A stretch of 64,000 nt of DNA from Nannocystis exedens (lineage in GTDB: Bacteria > Myxococcota_A > Polyangia > Polyangiales > Polyangiaceae): the NCBI GenBank assembly GCA_945861885.1, contig CAMAVR010000002.1, forward strand, positions 62,001-126,000. Direction: 5' to 3'. Under the pieces are notes generated by a model, which saw only the letters and a program-made list of their open reading frames with translations, had not been told where the DNA came from and ran no database searches. Positions 1-8,294 of this stretch are shown piece by piece; the stretch's first letter is position 1; every line of letters begins with the position of its first letter. The translations under genes and the position numbers were made by a program.

Positions 1-569
1 GTCGCGGCAAGACTCTATTTTTGATCGACATCGCCGTTCCCCGAAATGTGGAGCCGAGCGTTCACGCGATTGATAACGTGTATGTCTACAATATCGACGA
101 TCTTGAAGAGTTGGTCGCCGAAGGGATGAAGTCACGTTTGTCCGAAGTTGACGCCGCCGAATCGATTGTGCGTGATGAGCTAGCGGTATTCGATGTATGG
201 TTACGCGAGCGCACCGTAAGGCCCACGATTGTGGCTCTTCGCGAGAAAATTCGCGCGGTTCTTGAGGCGGAACGCGAAAAAGCATTTTCGGGGAAGCTCA
301 GGCATTTGTCAGTCGAAGATCGGAACGCCATCACACACATGCTCGACGGCGCCGCGAATAAGCTCCTGCATGCCCCGACAACGCGCCTAAAGAGTGTGGC
401 CGGCGCAAGTACCGGTGGCGATTCGGCTAGCGAATTCGCAAGCGCCCTTCAGTACCTGTTTGAGCTGCACGACGCGGAAGCCGAGCCTAAACCTGGCGAT
501 CATGAAGCACCGATTGCATTGAGCAGTTCGGTCGCGGCAAGCTCGGCTTGGGCCAAATTGATCCCGTAA
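1..569 (+). CDS. hemA: Glutamyl-tRNA reductase, C-terminal part (cut by window edge)
   Basis: The reading frame is open from base 3 and its 5' part lies outside the window. HemA reduces glutamyl-tRNA(Glu) to glutamate-1-semialdehyde, the first committed step of tetrapyrrole synthesis. The visible segment begins in the NADPH-binding domain at GKTLFLIDIAVPRNVEP, a HemA signature, followed by NVYVYNIDDLEELV, which leads into the long spinal helix and the C-terminal dimerisation helices. The stop at 567-569 lies 70 bases inside the 3' end of the convergent aminotransferase gene, so the two genes overlap tail to tail. The last 40 residues are Ala/Ser-rich and probably a disordered tail. Identity is secure. 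hemC and hemD are not next to it on this side. Confidence 0.93.
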   Translation, partial: RGKTLFLIDIAVPRNVEPSVHAIDNVYVYNIDDLEELVAEGMKSRLSEVDAAESIVRDELAVFDVWLRERTVRPTIVALREKIRAVLEAEREKAFSGKLRHLSVEDRNAITHMLDGAANKLLHAPTTRLKSVAGASTGGDSASEFASALQYLFELHDAEAEPKPGDHEAPIALSSSVAASSAWAKLIP

Positions 570-1633
570 AATAGCGGCAGATTGAAGACGCGCGTACAAA
601 AGTCTCGGCTAACGGCTAGATCTCCAAAGCGAATAGCGTCGTGCGCTGGCCGCTGAGCATCGATTGTTTGAGGGTATGTTCGCCCGGTGCCAATACCAAC
701 CGTGCTCAGTGCTTCAGTGAGCGCATTGCCCGGCTTAGTCGCGCACGTCATCACGTTCAAATAGCCATTTTCAACAACACCTGCCGGCGGTCCATAGACT
801 TTTACGTGCGGGTGCTTAGAAAAAAAATCTCGATAAAACAGCGCCACTTTTCGTCGGGCGTCGATGACCTTGTCGCTCAGCGCGCACACTCGCGACAAAT
901 ATGCCGCCTGTAGCCCCCCCATTCGCGAGTTCCACCCAACGTAGTCGTGAACGTAATGCGCCGATCGGCCATGATCGCGGAGCGCTCGCAATTGTTGGCA
1001 ATCCTCCGCCGATTTAGCAATCACAGCTCCGCCATCCATGACGCCGCCGATGACCTTCGCCGGATAAAAGGACAAGGTCGCGAATTTGGCGTCGGTGAGT
1101 AGCGGCATGCCGCCTGCCCGCACTCCGTATGCCTGTGCGGCATCCTCAACCAGAGCGATTGAGCGCTCATTGCAGAGCGTTCGAAACTCACCAACACGTG
1201 CGCTTGACCACCCAAAAAGGTGAACCAAAATCGCCGCATCAAATCGATGCTTGTCGTGGCACGATCGAAATGCGTCGAAACTCATTTGTAGATCGTCTGC
1301 GTCGATATCGATGAGTACTGGCGTTGCCCCGACATGACAAGCCGCCTCATACGTCGCCCAAAAAGTCAGGTTTGGAAGCGCGACTTTCATCCCCCGTGTA
1401 ACGCCGGCCGCGCGTAGCGCGAGAACGAGCGCATCGGTCCCGCTGGCGCATGCGACCGCGTGTTTCACGCCCAGACCATCTTCAAGAAGCCGCTCAAAGC
1501 GCGTCACGAACGGCCCCGAGACAAATTCGCCGGACTTCAAGATTTCGGAAAAATCTTGAAGTGCGTCGGCGGCAACCTCATGGATCAGCGGATGAATATC
1601 AATAAACGGAACGTTCCCGAAAGGGTCATCCAT
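500..1633 (-). CDS. DegT/DnrJ/EryC1/StrS family PLP aminotransferase
   Basis: A 377-residue sugar aminotransferase-type protein. These enzymes transfer an amino group from glutamate to a nucleotide-linked keto-sugar for surface polysaccharide or antibiotic sugars. The opening VPFIDIHPL and CASGTDAL (about 62-69) are typical of the family; VEDAAQAYG (162-170) holds the PLP-ring Asp, and SFYPAK places the Schiff-base lysine at K193. The full length matches the family. It starts 15 bases after jag, so it is probably the last gene of the rpmH-rnpA-yidD-yidC-jag run, an unusual tail for that cluster. Its 3' end overlaps hemA by 70 bases. The exact sugar substrate cannot be read from sequence; a GDP-perosamine or UDP-amino-sugar synthase is likely. 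Confidence 0.88.
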   Translation of the reverse strand: MDDPFGNVPFIDIHPLIHEVAADALQDFSEILKSGEFVSGPFVTRFERLLEDGLGVKHAVACASGTDALVLALRAAGVTRGMKVALPNLTFWATYEAACHVGATPVLIDIDADDLQMSFDAFRSCHDKHRFDAAILVHLFGWSSARVGEFRTLCNERSIALVEDAAQAYGVRAGGMPLLTDAKFATLSFYPAKVIGGVMDGGAVIAKSAEDCQQLRALRDHGRSAHYVHDYVGWNSRMGGLQAAYLSRVCALSDKVIDARRKVALFYRDFFSKHPHVKVYGPPAGVVENGYLNVMTCATKPGNALTEALSTVGIGTGRTYPQTIDAQRPAHDAIRFGDLAVSRDFCTRVFNLPLFYGINLAQAELAATELLNAIGAS

Positions 1634-1647
1634 TGCGCGATGACTCG

Positions 1648-2181
1648 CTACTGGCGATTTGCAGGAATGATCTGAACCCGTCGATCGGGGTCTTCGCCGC
1701 TGCTTTCGGTGCGCACGCTTGTGATGTCTTTGATGGCGACGTGCACAATTCGTCGATCGCGCGCGCTCATTGCGTCGAACGTGATCACTTTGCCTTCGCG
1801 CGCCACTCGTTCGGCGAGCTTACGCGCCATCTCGCTGAGCTGGTCTTCGTGCCTTGCACGGTACCCTTCGGCGTCAACGCAGATGTGGCGTCGTGGCGAC
1901 CCAGGGCGGTGGACAGCGCGTGTTGTCAAATATTGAATTGCCTCAAGCACCGCCCCCTTTTTCCCGATAATTTTGCCGGCGTCAGGCCCTTCAATTTCGA
2001 GCCTAATCTCATCTGGCGATCCGTCGCCATCGTCCGGGGCTACCGTGACTTCGGCGTCCATCCCCATTTCGCGGACGATATTTTGCACGAAGGTTAGAGC
2101 CTTTAGGCTCTGCTCATCGAGCGCACTTTCTGCCTCGGATGCCGACAGACCTTTCTCTGATTCATTGATGAAACTAGACAC
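1648..2181 (-). CDS. khpB: Jag/KhpB RNA-binding protein (KH-R3H)
   Basis: A 177-residue RNA-binding protein of the SpoIIIJ-associated Jag/KhpB family. The KH domain carries the GxxG loop as GKKG (73-76) inside GKIIGKKGAVLEAIQYL, and the C-terminal R3H domain has the RxxxH core at R143-H147 (RRIVH). The N-terminal Jag_N domain seen in Firmicutes is absent and is replaced by about 25 acidic residues, as is common in Proteobacteria. It follows yidC by 26 bases on the same strand, the classical arrangement. In other bacteria the family binds many transcripts and affects cell envelope growth and division. Confidence 0.92.
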   Translation of the reverse strand: MSSFINESEKGLSASEAESALDEQSLKALTFVQNIVREMGMDAEVTVAPDDGDGSPDEIRLEIEGPDAGKIIGKKGAVLEAIQYLTTRAVHRPGSPRRHICVDAEGYRARHEDQLSEMARKLAERVAREGKVITFDAMSARDRRIVHVAIKDITSVRTESSGEDPDRRVQIIPANRQ

Positions 2182-2207
2182 GGGCCTTCCCCTTTCGAGT
2201 TGCGGAG

Positions 2208-3929
2208 CTAACGCCGCAGTTCATGTGAACTTTGTTTGATAATAATCTCGCCTTTGCCGGACGTGCCGGTACGTGGCGAGATGTGCTCGATTGCAAGCTG
2301 CTGGACGATTCCGAGCACGCTATTTGTAAGCATGTAAATTCCAAGGGCGGCCGGCAGAAAGAGCATCATGACCGTGAAGATGATCGGCATCATGTAGGTC
2401 ATCATTTTTTGCTGAACTGCATCCATCCCCTGCTGGGGGACGAGCCGCTGCTGCACAATCATGAACGCGCCAAGTATGAGCGGAAGAATGTAATACTTGT
2501 CTGGCGCCGACATATCGGCGAACCACAAAAACTTGGTGTTGTACATTTCGGCCGCAGTTTGCAGCGTGGTGTACATCGCAAACCAAACCGGCATTTGAAC
2601 TAGCTGCGGGAGGCAACCGCCAAATGGGTTTACGCCATGCTTGCGATAGAGTTCCATCATGGCGATGTTTTTCGCCTGCGCGTCATTTTTGAAACGCGCG
2701 TTCAGCGCGTCCAAATCTGGCTTTAATGTGCGCATCGCGATTGTCGTTTGAATCGACTTCCACGTGAGCGGGAAAAGCAAAATCCGAAGCGCAATTGTGA
2801 GCGCGATAATTGCGAGCCCCCAATTTCCGAACGTCACATGATCGTGCAAAAATACGAGCGCGCCGACGAGCACTTTCGCGACGGGTGAAAAGAACCCTAG
2901 ATTGATCACATCTCCGAGCCCGGCTTTTCCGCCGTCGGCGCGATCTAAAATCTCACGCTCTTTTGGCCCCATAAACGCGATTTGGCGGTATGTCGCCGTT
3001 TCGTTCGGACCGAGAAATCGGGTCGGGTAGACTAATTGCGCGTGGTAGACGGCCCCCGCCTCATCGTCGTCGCGATGTTGATTCGCGCCGTACCAATCTT
3101 CGGCAAGAATGCGGCACTCTGGCCGTTGATCATCGAGAGGAATGAGCGCCTGCGCGAAATAGTAATTCGATACCGCCGCGTAGCGGTTGACCGAAGGACT
3201 CGACGCCCAGCCCTGCTTGAAATCGTCTTTCCCCTTCCGCACAACCTCTTTGCCAGAGGCGCATGACAATTCAGTCTGGAACGGCGAAACACGCCCGAGT
3301 TTTCCGTGAATTTCACTGTTAGGATGAAACGCAAATGTTTCGATCGATGCGGTGTGACGCCGCGTTTCTGGAGCGCGGTTGGTTATCTTCGTATTGACGT
3401 TGATTTCAAATGGGCGTTCACCAACGGCAAAGCTCTTTTCGATGCGCGCGACTTCGTCTTCGTAAACGAATGTGCAATTTGTTTCGCTGTGTTCAGCGAG
3501 TTTCCAATTGAAACGATCGTATCGAATTTGATCGTCGGTATGCGATTCGCCTACCGGTCGAAAAAGCGTGCGGAACGATCGCCAGCGTTCGTGATCAGGC
3601 GTTGTCGAAAGGTCGCGCGCCGCGCTGTTGGCGTAACGTTTGTCAGTGAAAAAAAGATGCGTTAGTCCGGCGCCGCGCGATGAAAACTGGGCGACATAAC
3701 GCCCCCCATTGAGTTCACACAATTCATCGGCCTCTCCCGAGGCGGCAGCGCCTGGCGAATTGCTATCGAGGATGTCAGCTCGAAAACCAGGGGCATTAAC
3801 GTAGTGCTCGGCCGCGATTGTCTGCATCGCTTCAGATTTGTCGCCACGAAGGAGCGGCATTCCAAACTGCCAAAAAAGGATGCCGGCGAGCGCGATTACG
3901 CTCCAACGCAAGAGGGTGTCACGGTCCAT
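2208..3929 (-). CDS. yidC: Membrane protein insertase YidC
   Basis: A 573-residue inner-membrane insertase that integrates and folds membrane proteins, alone or with SecYEG. It has the Gram-negative architecture: an N-terminal membrane segment (about 7-25), a large periplasmic P1 beta-sandwich domain (about 60-330), then the conserved five-helix 60KD_IMP core (about 345-550). The core includes the hydrophilic-groove arginine in ALRILLFPLTWKSI and the FGGCLPQLVQMPVWFAMYT segment. The start overlaps the end of yidD by 11 bases, pointing to translational coupling. Length and motifs are normal for the family. Confidence 0.96.
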   Translation of the reverse strand: MDRDTLLRWSVIALAGILFWQFGMPLLRGDKSEAMQTIAAEHYVNAPGFRADILDSNSPGAAASGEADELCELNGGRYVAQFSSRGAGLTHLFFTDKRYANSAARDLSTTPDHERWRSFRTLFRPVGESHTDDQIRYDRFNWKLAEHSETNCTFVYEDEVARIEKSFAVGERPFEINVNTKITNRAPETRRHTASIETFAFHPNSEIHGKLGRVSPFQTELSCASGKEVVRKGKDDFKQGWASSPSVNRYAAVSNYYFAQALIPLDDQRPECRILAEDWYGANQHRDDDEAGAVYHAQLVYPTRFLGPNETATYRQIAFMGPKEREILDRADGGKAGLGDVINLGFFSPVAKVLVGALVFLHDHVTFGNWGLAIIALTIALRILLFPLTWKSIQTTIAMRTLKPDLDALNARFKNDAQAKNIAMMELYRKHGVNPFGGCLPQLVQMPVWFAMYTTLQTAAEMYNTKFLWFADMSAPDKYYILPLILGAFMIVQQRLVPQQGMDAVQQKMMTYMMPIIFTVMMLFLPAALGIYMLTNSVLGIVQQLAIEHISPRTGTSGKGEIIIKQSSHELRR

Positions 3930-4239
3930 TCAAAAAGGAACTTTCGTGGTGAGTTCGGGCCTGTAGCGCCGGATGTTGCGTGTGATTTTCGCCAGGCACC
4001 GGGTCATACCCGCCTGCGTGAAACGGATTGCATCTGCAAATCCGAAAAAATCCGAGCGCGGCACCGCGCAGGGCTCCGTGGGTTTCGATTGCGGCGATTG
4101 TGTAGCGGGAGCATGAGGGTTCAAACCGGCAACTTCTACCGAAGTGCGGTGCAATAATCGCCTGGTATGCACGAATTAATTGAACAAAAGCGGCGGCAAT
4201 CATCGCTTCATGCGCCCTGTTGAGCGCGCTGTCGCGCAT
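3919..4239 (-). CDS. yidD: Membrane protein insertion efficiency factor YidD
   Basis: A 106-residue small membrane-associated protein that assists YidC-dependent insertion. The family core is clear: LIRAYQAIIAPHFGRSCRFE followed by PSCSRYTIAAIETHG, with family cysteines at C37, C43, C68 and C70, and NPFHAGGYDPVP near the end of the conserved region. The remaining C-terminal 20 residues are variable. The gene overlaps rnpA upstream by 32 bases and yidC downstream by 11, so all three are likely made from one transcript. Confidence 0.94.
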   Translation of the reverse strand: MRDSALNRAHEAMIAAAFVQLIRAYQAIIAPHFGRSCRFEPSCSRYTIAAIETHGALRGAALGFFRICRCNPFHAGGYDPVPGENHTQHPALQARTHHESSFLNGP

Positions 4240-4621
4240 ATCGTAGTGCGTCGTTCGCGCGGGCCGCGATGGCTGACGTTACCCCTTCCCATTCTGCCTT
4301 TGCTTCGGCAAACGAGAGATTTTCGGCTCCGGCTTTCGCGATGACAATCAGATCCGCGGCTACCTGGCTGTTCGAAAAGAGCGATTCGTGTCGAAAGCAC
4401 TCTCGACAAACGCGCTTGATTCGGTTCCGAACGACGGCGTTCCCGATTTTGCGCGTCATCACCAATCCGAGTCGCCAAGTGTCACCGTCGGGCCCTGCCG
4501 CGTACACCAAAAATAGAAAATGGGCCGAAGAGACTCGACGGCCCATTGTCTGCGCTTGGACGAAATCGCCACGCCTCCGAACACGCCGGTTTTTGCCGAA
4601 TGAAGATGGAGGATGGGCCAT
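4208..4621 (-). CDS. rnpA: Ribonuclease P protein component
   Basis: A 137-residue basic protein subunit of RNase P, which works with the RNA subunit to trim the 5' leader of tRNA precursors. The RNR signature is present as RKIGNAVVRNRIKRVCRE, with R65-N66-R67 in the centre and the usual basic helix around it. The N-terminal FGKNRRVRRRGDF matches the typical start. It lies 24 bases after rpmH on the same strand and overlaps yidD, the conserved rpmH-rnpA-yidD order. Confidence 0.95.
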   Translation of the reverse strand: MAHPPSSFGKNRRVRRRGDFVQAQTMGRRVSSAHFLFLVYAAGPDGDTWRLGLVMTRKIGNAVVRNRIKRVCRECFRHESLFSNSQVAADLIVIAKAGAENLSFAEAKAEWEGVTSAIAARANDALRYARQRAQQGA

Positions 4622-4645
4622 TTTTTGCGGAGCTAAGCCCCGTTG

Positions 4646-4795
4646 CTACTTCTTGTACGTGCTGACAGTGAGGCGCCAGCGCCCCTTTCGGCGACGATTC
4701 GAAAGAACTTGCTGCCCGCCGCGGCTGGACATACGCGCACGAAAGCCGTGGGTACGAACGCGACGAATATTATGAGGCTGGTAGGTGCGTTTCAT
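4646..4795 (-). CDS. rpmH: 50S ribosomal protein L34
   Basis: A 49-codon gene. The minus-strand translation begins [20 protein letters not shown] and ends [10 protein letters not shown] before a TAG stop at 4648-4646. The opening MKRTYQP and the dense Arg/Lys content are diagnostic of bL34. A purine-rich AGGAAAAA ribosome-binding site lies just upstream of the ATG at 4795. It heads the rpmH-rnpA-yidD-yidC-jag run. dnaA, which often lies divergently from rpmH, is not adjacent here; an outer-membrane protein gene takes that place. Confidence 0.97.
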   Translation of the reverse strand: MKRTYQPHNIRRVRTHGFRARMSSRGGQQVLSNRRRKGRWRLTVSTYKK

Positions 4796-4945
4796 GCTTT
4801 TTTCCTGCGGACGGATGCCCTGCCTAGAGTGCCCGCTTGGTGGAGTCGATTCTGGCTAAATGCCAGCATCTTCGCCCCTTAAAGGGGGCACAACTGGTAG
4901 CATCAGTTTCGACTGCGATCAAGGAGAGCGCGGTTTGGAGGGGGG

Positions 4946-6034
4946 ATGTTGCAAAGTAAGAATTCACGAGTTGCGGCAATTCTCGGGGTATCTATGCTCT
5001 TTTGGGCCCCGTCTGCCAAGGGGGAACAGCGGACTTTTCACCTCGATAGGCTTGAAATTCCGGGGGGACCAGACGATGGCGTTGCCATTATTCGGCCGAT
5101 CGTGCAATCCCAACCGCTTTTTTTTGGGCAGATTTCACAAGGCTTTTCGCTCAACCCCCTGCGAACCATAAATGTTACGGGCGACTACGGCACGCTCGAT
5201 CGATCGTGGAGCGTCGTGGTCAACTACCAGCTGACCAGTTACGTCGGGTTCGGTTTTAGCTTTCTAAAAAGGGTGATCGTGGGCGCTAGCATGCCGATCA
5301 CGGAGTATCAGTACATACGCAATCCGGCGTACGGGATACAGGCCCCATTCGGCTTTCCAAAGCAGTCGAGTTCATCGCAAACCGGTCAGTCGATCGGCGA
5401 TGTGCGGCTCGATGCGAGGGTGCTGGTCGCTCAAACGAAGAATCAGCGCGTCTCATTTGCGGTTCAGACGAGCGTGTTTGTGCCGACGGGGACGACGGTA
5501 AATTTCGGAGGCAACGGGTGGGCATCGGTCATGGGGCTAACTTCGCTCGAAGTCGATGTTGGGCCGGTAGCGATCGTCGCCAATCTCGGCGTTCATATTC
5601 GCCCACGAATTACGTGGAACGATCCGGTCCACAATTCCGGATTGGGGATCGGAAACGAGGCGCGAGCCGGGCTTGGTGTATTCGTTCCGATCGGTCGTCA
5701 GCTTCGACTTGGCGTGTCGGCATTCGGGCAAACAGGAATTCAAAAAGATTCGGTTGTCGGAAATACAATTTTTACGGCGCGAAATAGCCCGCTCGAATGG
5801 ATGGGTGAGGCTCGATACAGTTTTGGTGGCGGAGGGCGGTGGTGGGTTGCCGCGACCGGTGGTTCGGTAATTTTATCGGGATACGGCGCTTCCGATTTTC
5901 GATCTGTTCTTCAGCTCGGCGCATCGGTGCCGCTCTTTGACGTCGATCGAATCGGCCCGAATCCGAAGCCGGAACCGATTCCACGAGATCCGGACAATGT
6001 TGACGACGATAGCGACGACGACTCGCTCGACTAG
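4946..6034 (+). CDS. Exported outer-membrane beta-barrel protein with acidic tail
   Basis: A 362-residue protein whose N-terminal hydrophobic stretch ends near a signal-peptidase-like site (SAKGEQ, about 23-28). It continues with many alternating aromatic/polar strands (for example VGFGFSFLKRVIVGASMPIT and VAIVANLGVHIRPRITW), typical of an outer-membrane barrel. The last 30 residues are Pro-rich then Asp-rich (EPIPRDPDNVDDDSDDDSLD). That resembles the linker that precedes thrombospondin-3 repeats and an OmpA domain in larger myxobacterial porins, but the protein stops there. The ATG is preceded by a strong GGAGGGGGG. Its stop shares CTAG with the convergent glycosyltransferase stop. Function is inferred only at the level of an outer-membrane protein. 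Confidence 0.75.
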   Translation: MLQSKNSRVAAILGVSMLFWAPSAKGEQRTFHLDRLEIPGGPDDGVAIIRPIVQSQPLFFGQISQGFSLNPLRTINVTGDYGTLDRSWSVVVNYQLTSYVGFGFSFLKRVIVGASMPITEYQYIRNPAYGIQAPFGFPKQSSSSQTGQSIGDVRLDARVLVAQTKNQRVSFAVQTSVFVPTGTTVNFGGNGWASVMGLTSLEVDVGPVAIVANLGVHIRPRITWNDPVHNSGLGIGNEARAGLGVFVPIGRQLRLGVSAFGQTGIQKDSVVGNTIFTARNSPLEWMGEARYSFGGGGRWWVAATGGSVILSGYGASDFRSVLQLGASVPLFDVDRIGPNPKPEPIPRDPDNVDDDSDDDSLD

Positions 6035-7161
6035 CTCGTCGACCGACATAAATTGACCGAGGAATAGAGCGCGTCGTATTGAGCCGCGACGATTCCAGGC
6101 GAAAAACGCTGTTCGTAGAGCGCATGGCACGCGAGTCCGATGTGATCCGCCAGCTTTTTGTCGCGCAATATTTCGGACGCAATCGATGCGAGTGATGCCG
6201 CGTCGCCGGGCGAAACGGTTCGGGCGCATGAGAGCTCTTCGAGCGGACCACCTTTTGCGACAACAATCGGAACTTTGGCCGACATCGCTTCAAGGAGAAC
6301 CAACGGGAGATCGACTTTTCCGTAAAGGTTGTCGACTGGAAAAAGCACAATTGAAGCGATGCGAATCAGCGCATGCATGTCGTCGATATCGCCGAGCTGC
6401 ACGACACAATTGGCGATGCCATGTTGCGCTACACGTTGCGCAATTTCGTCGCGGGCAATCGCGGCGCCTTCGGTTTTCATTCGGCACGCAAATACAATTT
6501 TTGCATTTGGAATCGCGTCGACGATTTTGCGCGCGGCATCGGCGACAGTTTGTGCGCCTCGCGAGACTTCATAGTCTCCCGGGTAGAGAACGATAGGTCC
6601 GTTCCCGAGAGCGTATTTTTCGCGAATCGCGGTGCTCTCTCGTTCGGATGTTGGCAGAGCAGCTTCAGCGCATGGAGGAATGACGCAAACGCGTTCGGAA
6701 GCTATGCCGGCGGCGATTAGCTTCGAGCGCGTCGATTCGGAAAGCGCAACAATTGCGTCGCCAAAAAGGAGACGATTCACGTCACGAAAATTGGACGGCA
6801 CACTCGCAATTGTTTGCACCACATGTCCGCGCCAGCCACATGCGCGACGCAATTTAATTGCGACGCGCGCGACGAAGGATGAGCGCGCATTTGGCGCAAA
6901 TACAAAGTGCCAAATATCGTGCGAATTATCGGCTACTAGGTGAAAAAATGCGGCAGCATTTGCCGACAACGTCGGCGAAAAAGCGCCAGACGAATTGTAA
7001 ATTCGAGCCATGTTAACGCGCGGTGAAAAGAGGGCGTTCGGCGTTGTCATGACGGTGGCGCGTGCTTGCTTCAAATTCGCGGCGACATCACGAACAAGGT
7101 TTTTTGAGCCGTCGTTCCATGGCGGTGCGATCGGTTTTGAAACGAATAATACGCGCGTCAT
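6031..7161 (-). CDS. GT4-family glycosyltransferase
   Basis: A 376-residue GT-B fold glycosyltransferase of the glycosyl transferases group 1 type, expected to use a nucleotide sugar to build a surface glycan. The start MTRVLFVSKPIAPPWNDGSKN is the N-terminal Rossmann strand with its substrate loop. The C-terminal donor domain shows VLYPGDYEVSRGAQTV, VQLGDIDDMHALIRIA and LPLVLLEAMSAKVPIVVAKGG (LLEAM holds the donor-binding Glu). It is 21 bases downstream of the unknown exported protein 7183-8226 on the same strand. No other glycan cluster genes are close, so the acceptor is unknown. Confidence 0.85.
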   Translation of the reverse strand: MTRVLFVSKPIAPPWNDGSKNLVRDVAANLKQARATVMTTPNALFSPRVNMARIYNSSGAFSPTLSANAAAFFHLVADNSHDIWHFVFAPNARSSFVARVAIKLRRACGWRGHVVQTIASVPSNFRDVNRLLFGDAIVALSESTRSKLIAAGIASERVCVIPPCAEAALPTSERESTAIREKYALGNGPIVLYPGDYEVSRGAQTVADAARKIVDAIPNAKIVFACRMKTEGAAIARDEIAQRVAQHGIANCVVQLGDIDDMHALIRIASIVLFPVDNLYGKVDLPLVLLEAMSAKVPIVVAKGGPLEELSCARTVSPGDAASLASIASEILRDKKLADHIGLACHALYEQRFSPGIVAAQYDALYSSVNLCRSTS

Positions 7162-7182
7162 TTTCGGTTCAAAAAGGAGTGG

Positions 7183-8226
7183 CTATTCGAACGCGGCGTT
7201 CGTTCGAAGGTGGCTGCGGAGCAAGTCGTACGTAAAATGCTGCGACCCTCCGAGGCGCACATGCGCGTAACGTTTGGCGCGATATTCGCTAGCAAAGAGC
7301 GAGTCTGCGGACGCAAATGCGGTCGATGCATTTGGCTGTTCCTGCAGCCATGCCCCGAAAAAGTGGCCGCCAGGTTCCGTTGAAGGTTCATCACCTTCTG
7401 CGCTAAAAATTGGTGAGATATGAGCAACCTTTCCAAGTTTGTTAGCAGCAGCGTTGAATAGGTCGATTCTTTCTTTGCAATAGTCAAACGCGTCATGCGG
7501 GTCGTTGACGTAGCAATGCAGATAGATTTCGTCTGCGCGATTTAGGATTTCAACCGCTTTGTCGGAAGCGCTGATTTCGTCTTCGGTTGCCAATTTACCC
7601 AGGTAGGTGCGTACGGTCATCGAGTGACTGTTCCGACGATGCTGGGACGACAGTCGCCGGAGGGTGTCGAGAAGCGCGAGATATGCCTGATATCGCGTCA
7701 GCGCAACGTTTTTGGAACCGCCGGTTTGGTTCCAAAATTCGTATTCGGTGACAAAGCCGTCGAATTTTTCCTCTGAATCGACGCTATCTTGATAGTCGCT
7801 AAACCACGCGCATTCATCGCGGGGACCGATAGTCTCAGGTGCCGCGCAAGGGTGTTCCATCGCGAGTTCAACATCGATTTCAGATGCATGTGCCCTCGAG
7901 ATGAAATACTGAAGACGCGGTTGAAGCGTCGCCGTCAACTCGGCAGACTCCATCACTTCGCTCATATAGAGCGAAAGCCGTTTGAAATTGTGAAGTTTCG
8001 CGAATCGGAGCAGCTCCTCAATTTTGGTGTTGGAGCGAACAAGGTGTGAAAATTGATTCAACAATCGAGGTGATTGTTGCGACGCAGTTGCTTGATCGAC
8101 GATGACATACATGCCGCGTGCAGGCGATTGCGGAGCTGTAGGTTCTGGTGGCTGATGGGCGGACGATTCCGCATGACCGGCCCATAATAAGCACACGCCC
8201 AAGGCAAGTTGTTGAATGACCCCCAC
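7183..8226 (-). CDS. Exported protein of unknown function
   Basis: A 347-residue protein not recognised as a known family. Residues 1-24 (LALGVCLLWAGHAESSA) look like a signal peptide, followed by a Pro-rich linker. The body has alternating helices and strands such as FKRLSLYMSEV, FDGFVTEYEFWNQ and ADEIYLHCYVND. This pattern resembles a TIM-barrel glycoside-hydrolase-like protein (EFWN and HISPIF could be barrel strand ends), but that is a guess from pattern only. It precedes the GT4 gene by 21 bases on the same strand, so the two may be cotranscribed and act on the same glycan. Confidence 0.6.
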   Translation of the reverse strand: MGVIQQLALGVCLLWAGHAESSAHQPPEPTAPQSPARGMYVIVDQATASQQSPRLLNQFSHLVRSNTKIEELLRFAKLHNFKRLSLYMSEVMESAELTATLQPRLQYFISRAHASEIDVELAMEHPCAAPETIGPRDECAWFSDYQDSVDSEEKFDGFVTEYEFWNQTGGSKNVALTRYQAYLALLDTLRRLSSQHRRNSHSMTVRTYLGKLATEDEISASDKAVEILNRADEIYLHCYVNDPHDAFDYCKERIDLFNAAANKLGKVAHISPIFSAEGDEPSTEPGGHFFGAWLQEQPNASTAFASADSLFASEYRAKRYAHVRLGGSQHFTYDLLRSHLRTNAAFE

Positions 8227-8294
8227 GCTTTCGCGAACGGCGTTGGGGATGCAAAACTTTAATTGTCCCGGCTATTTGCGCTGGTTTGTCGCTC

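Noticed and set aside
4796..4945. Replication origin near rpmH
   Set aside because: No DnaA-box cluster (TTATCCACA-like) is visible and dnaA is absent.
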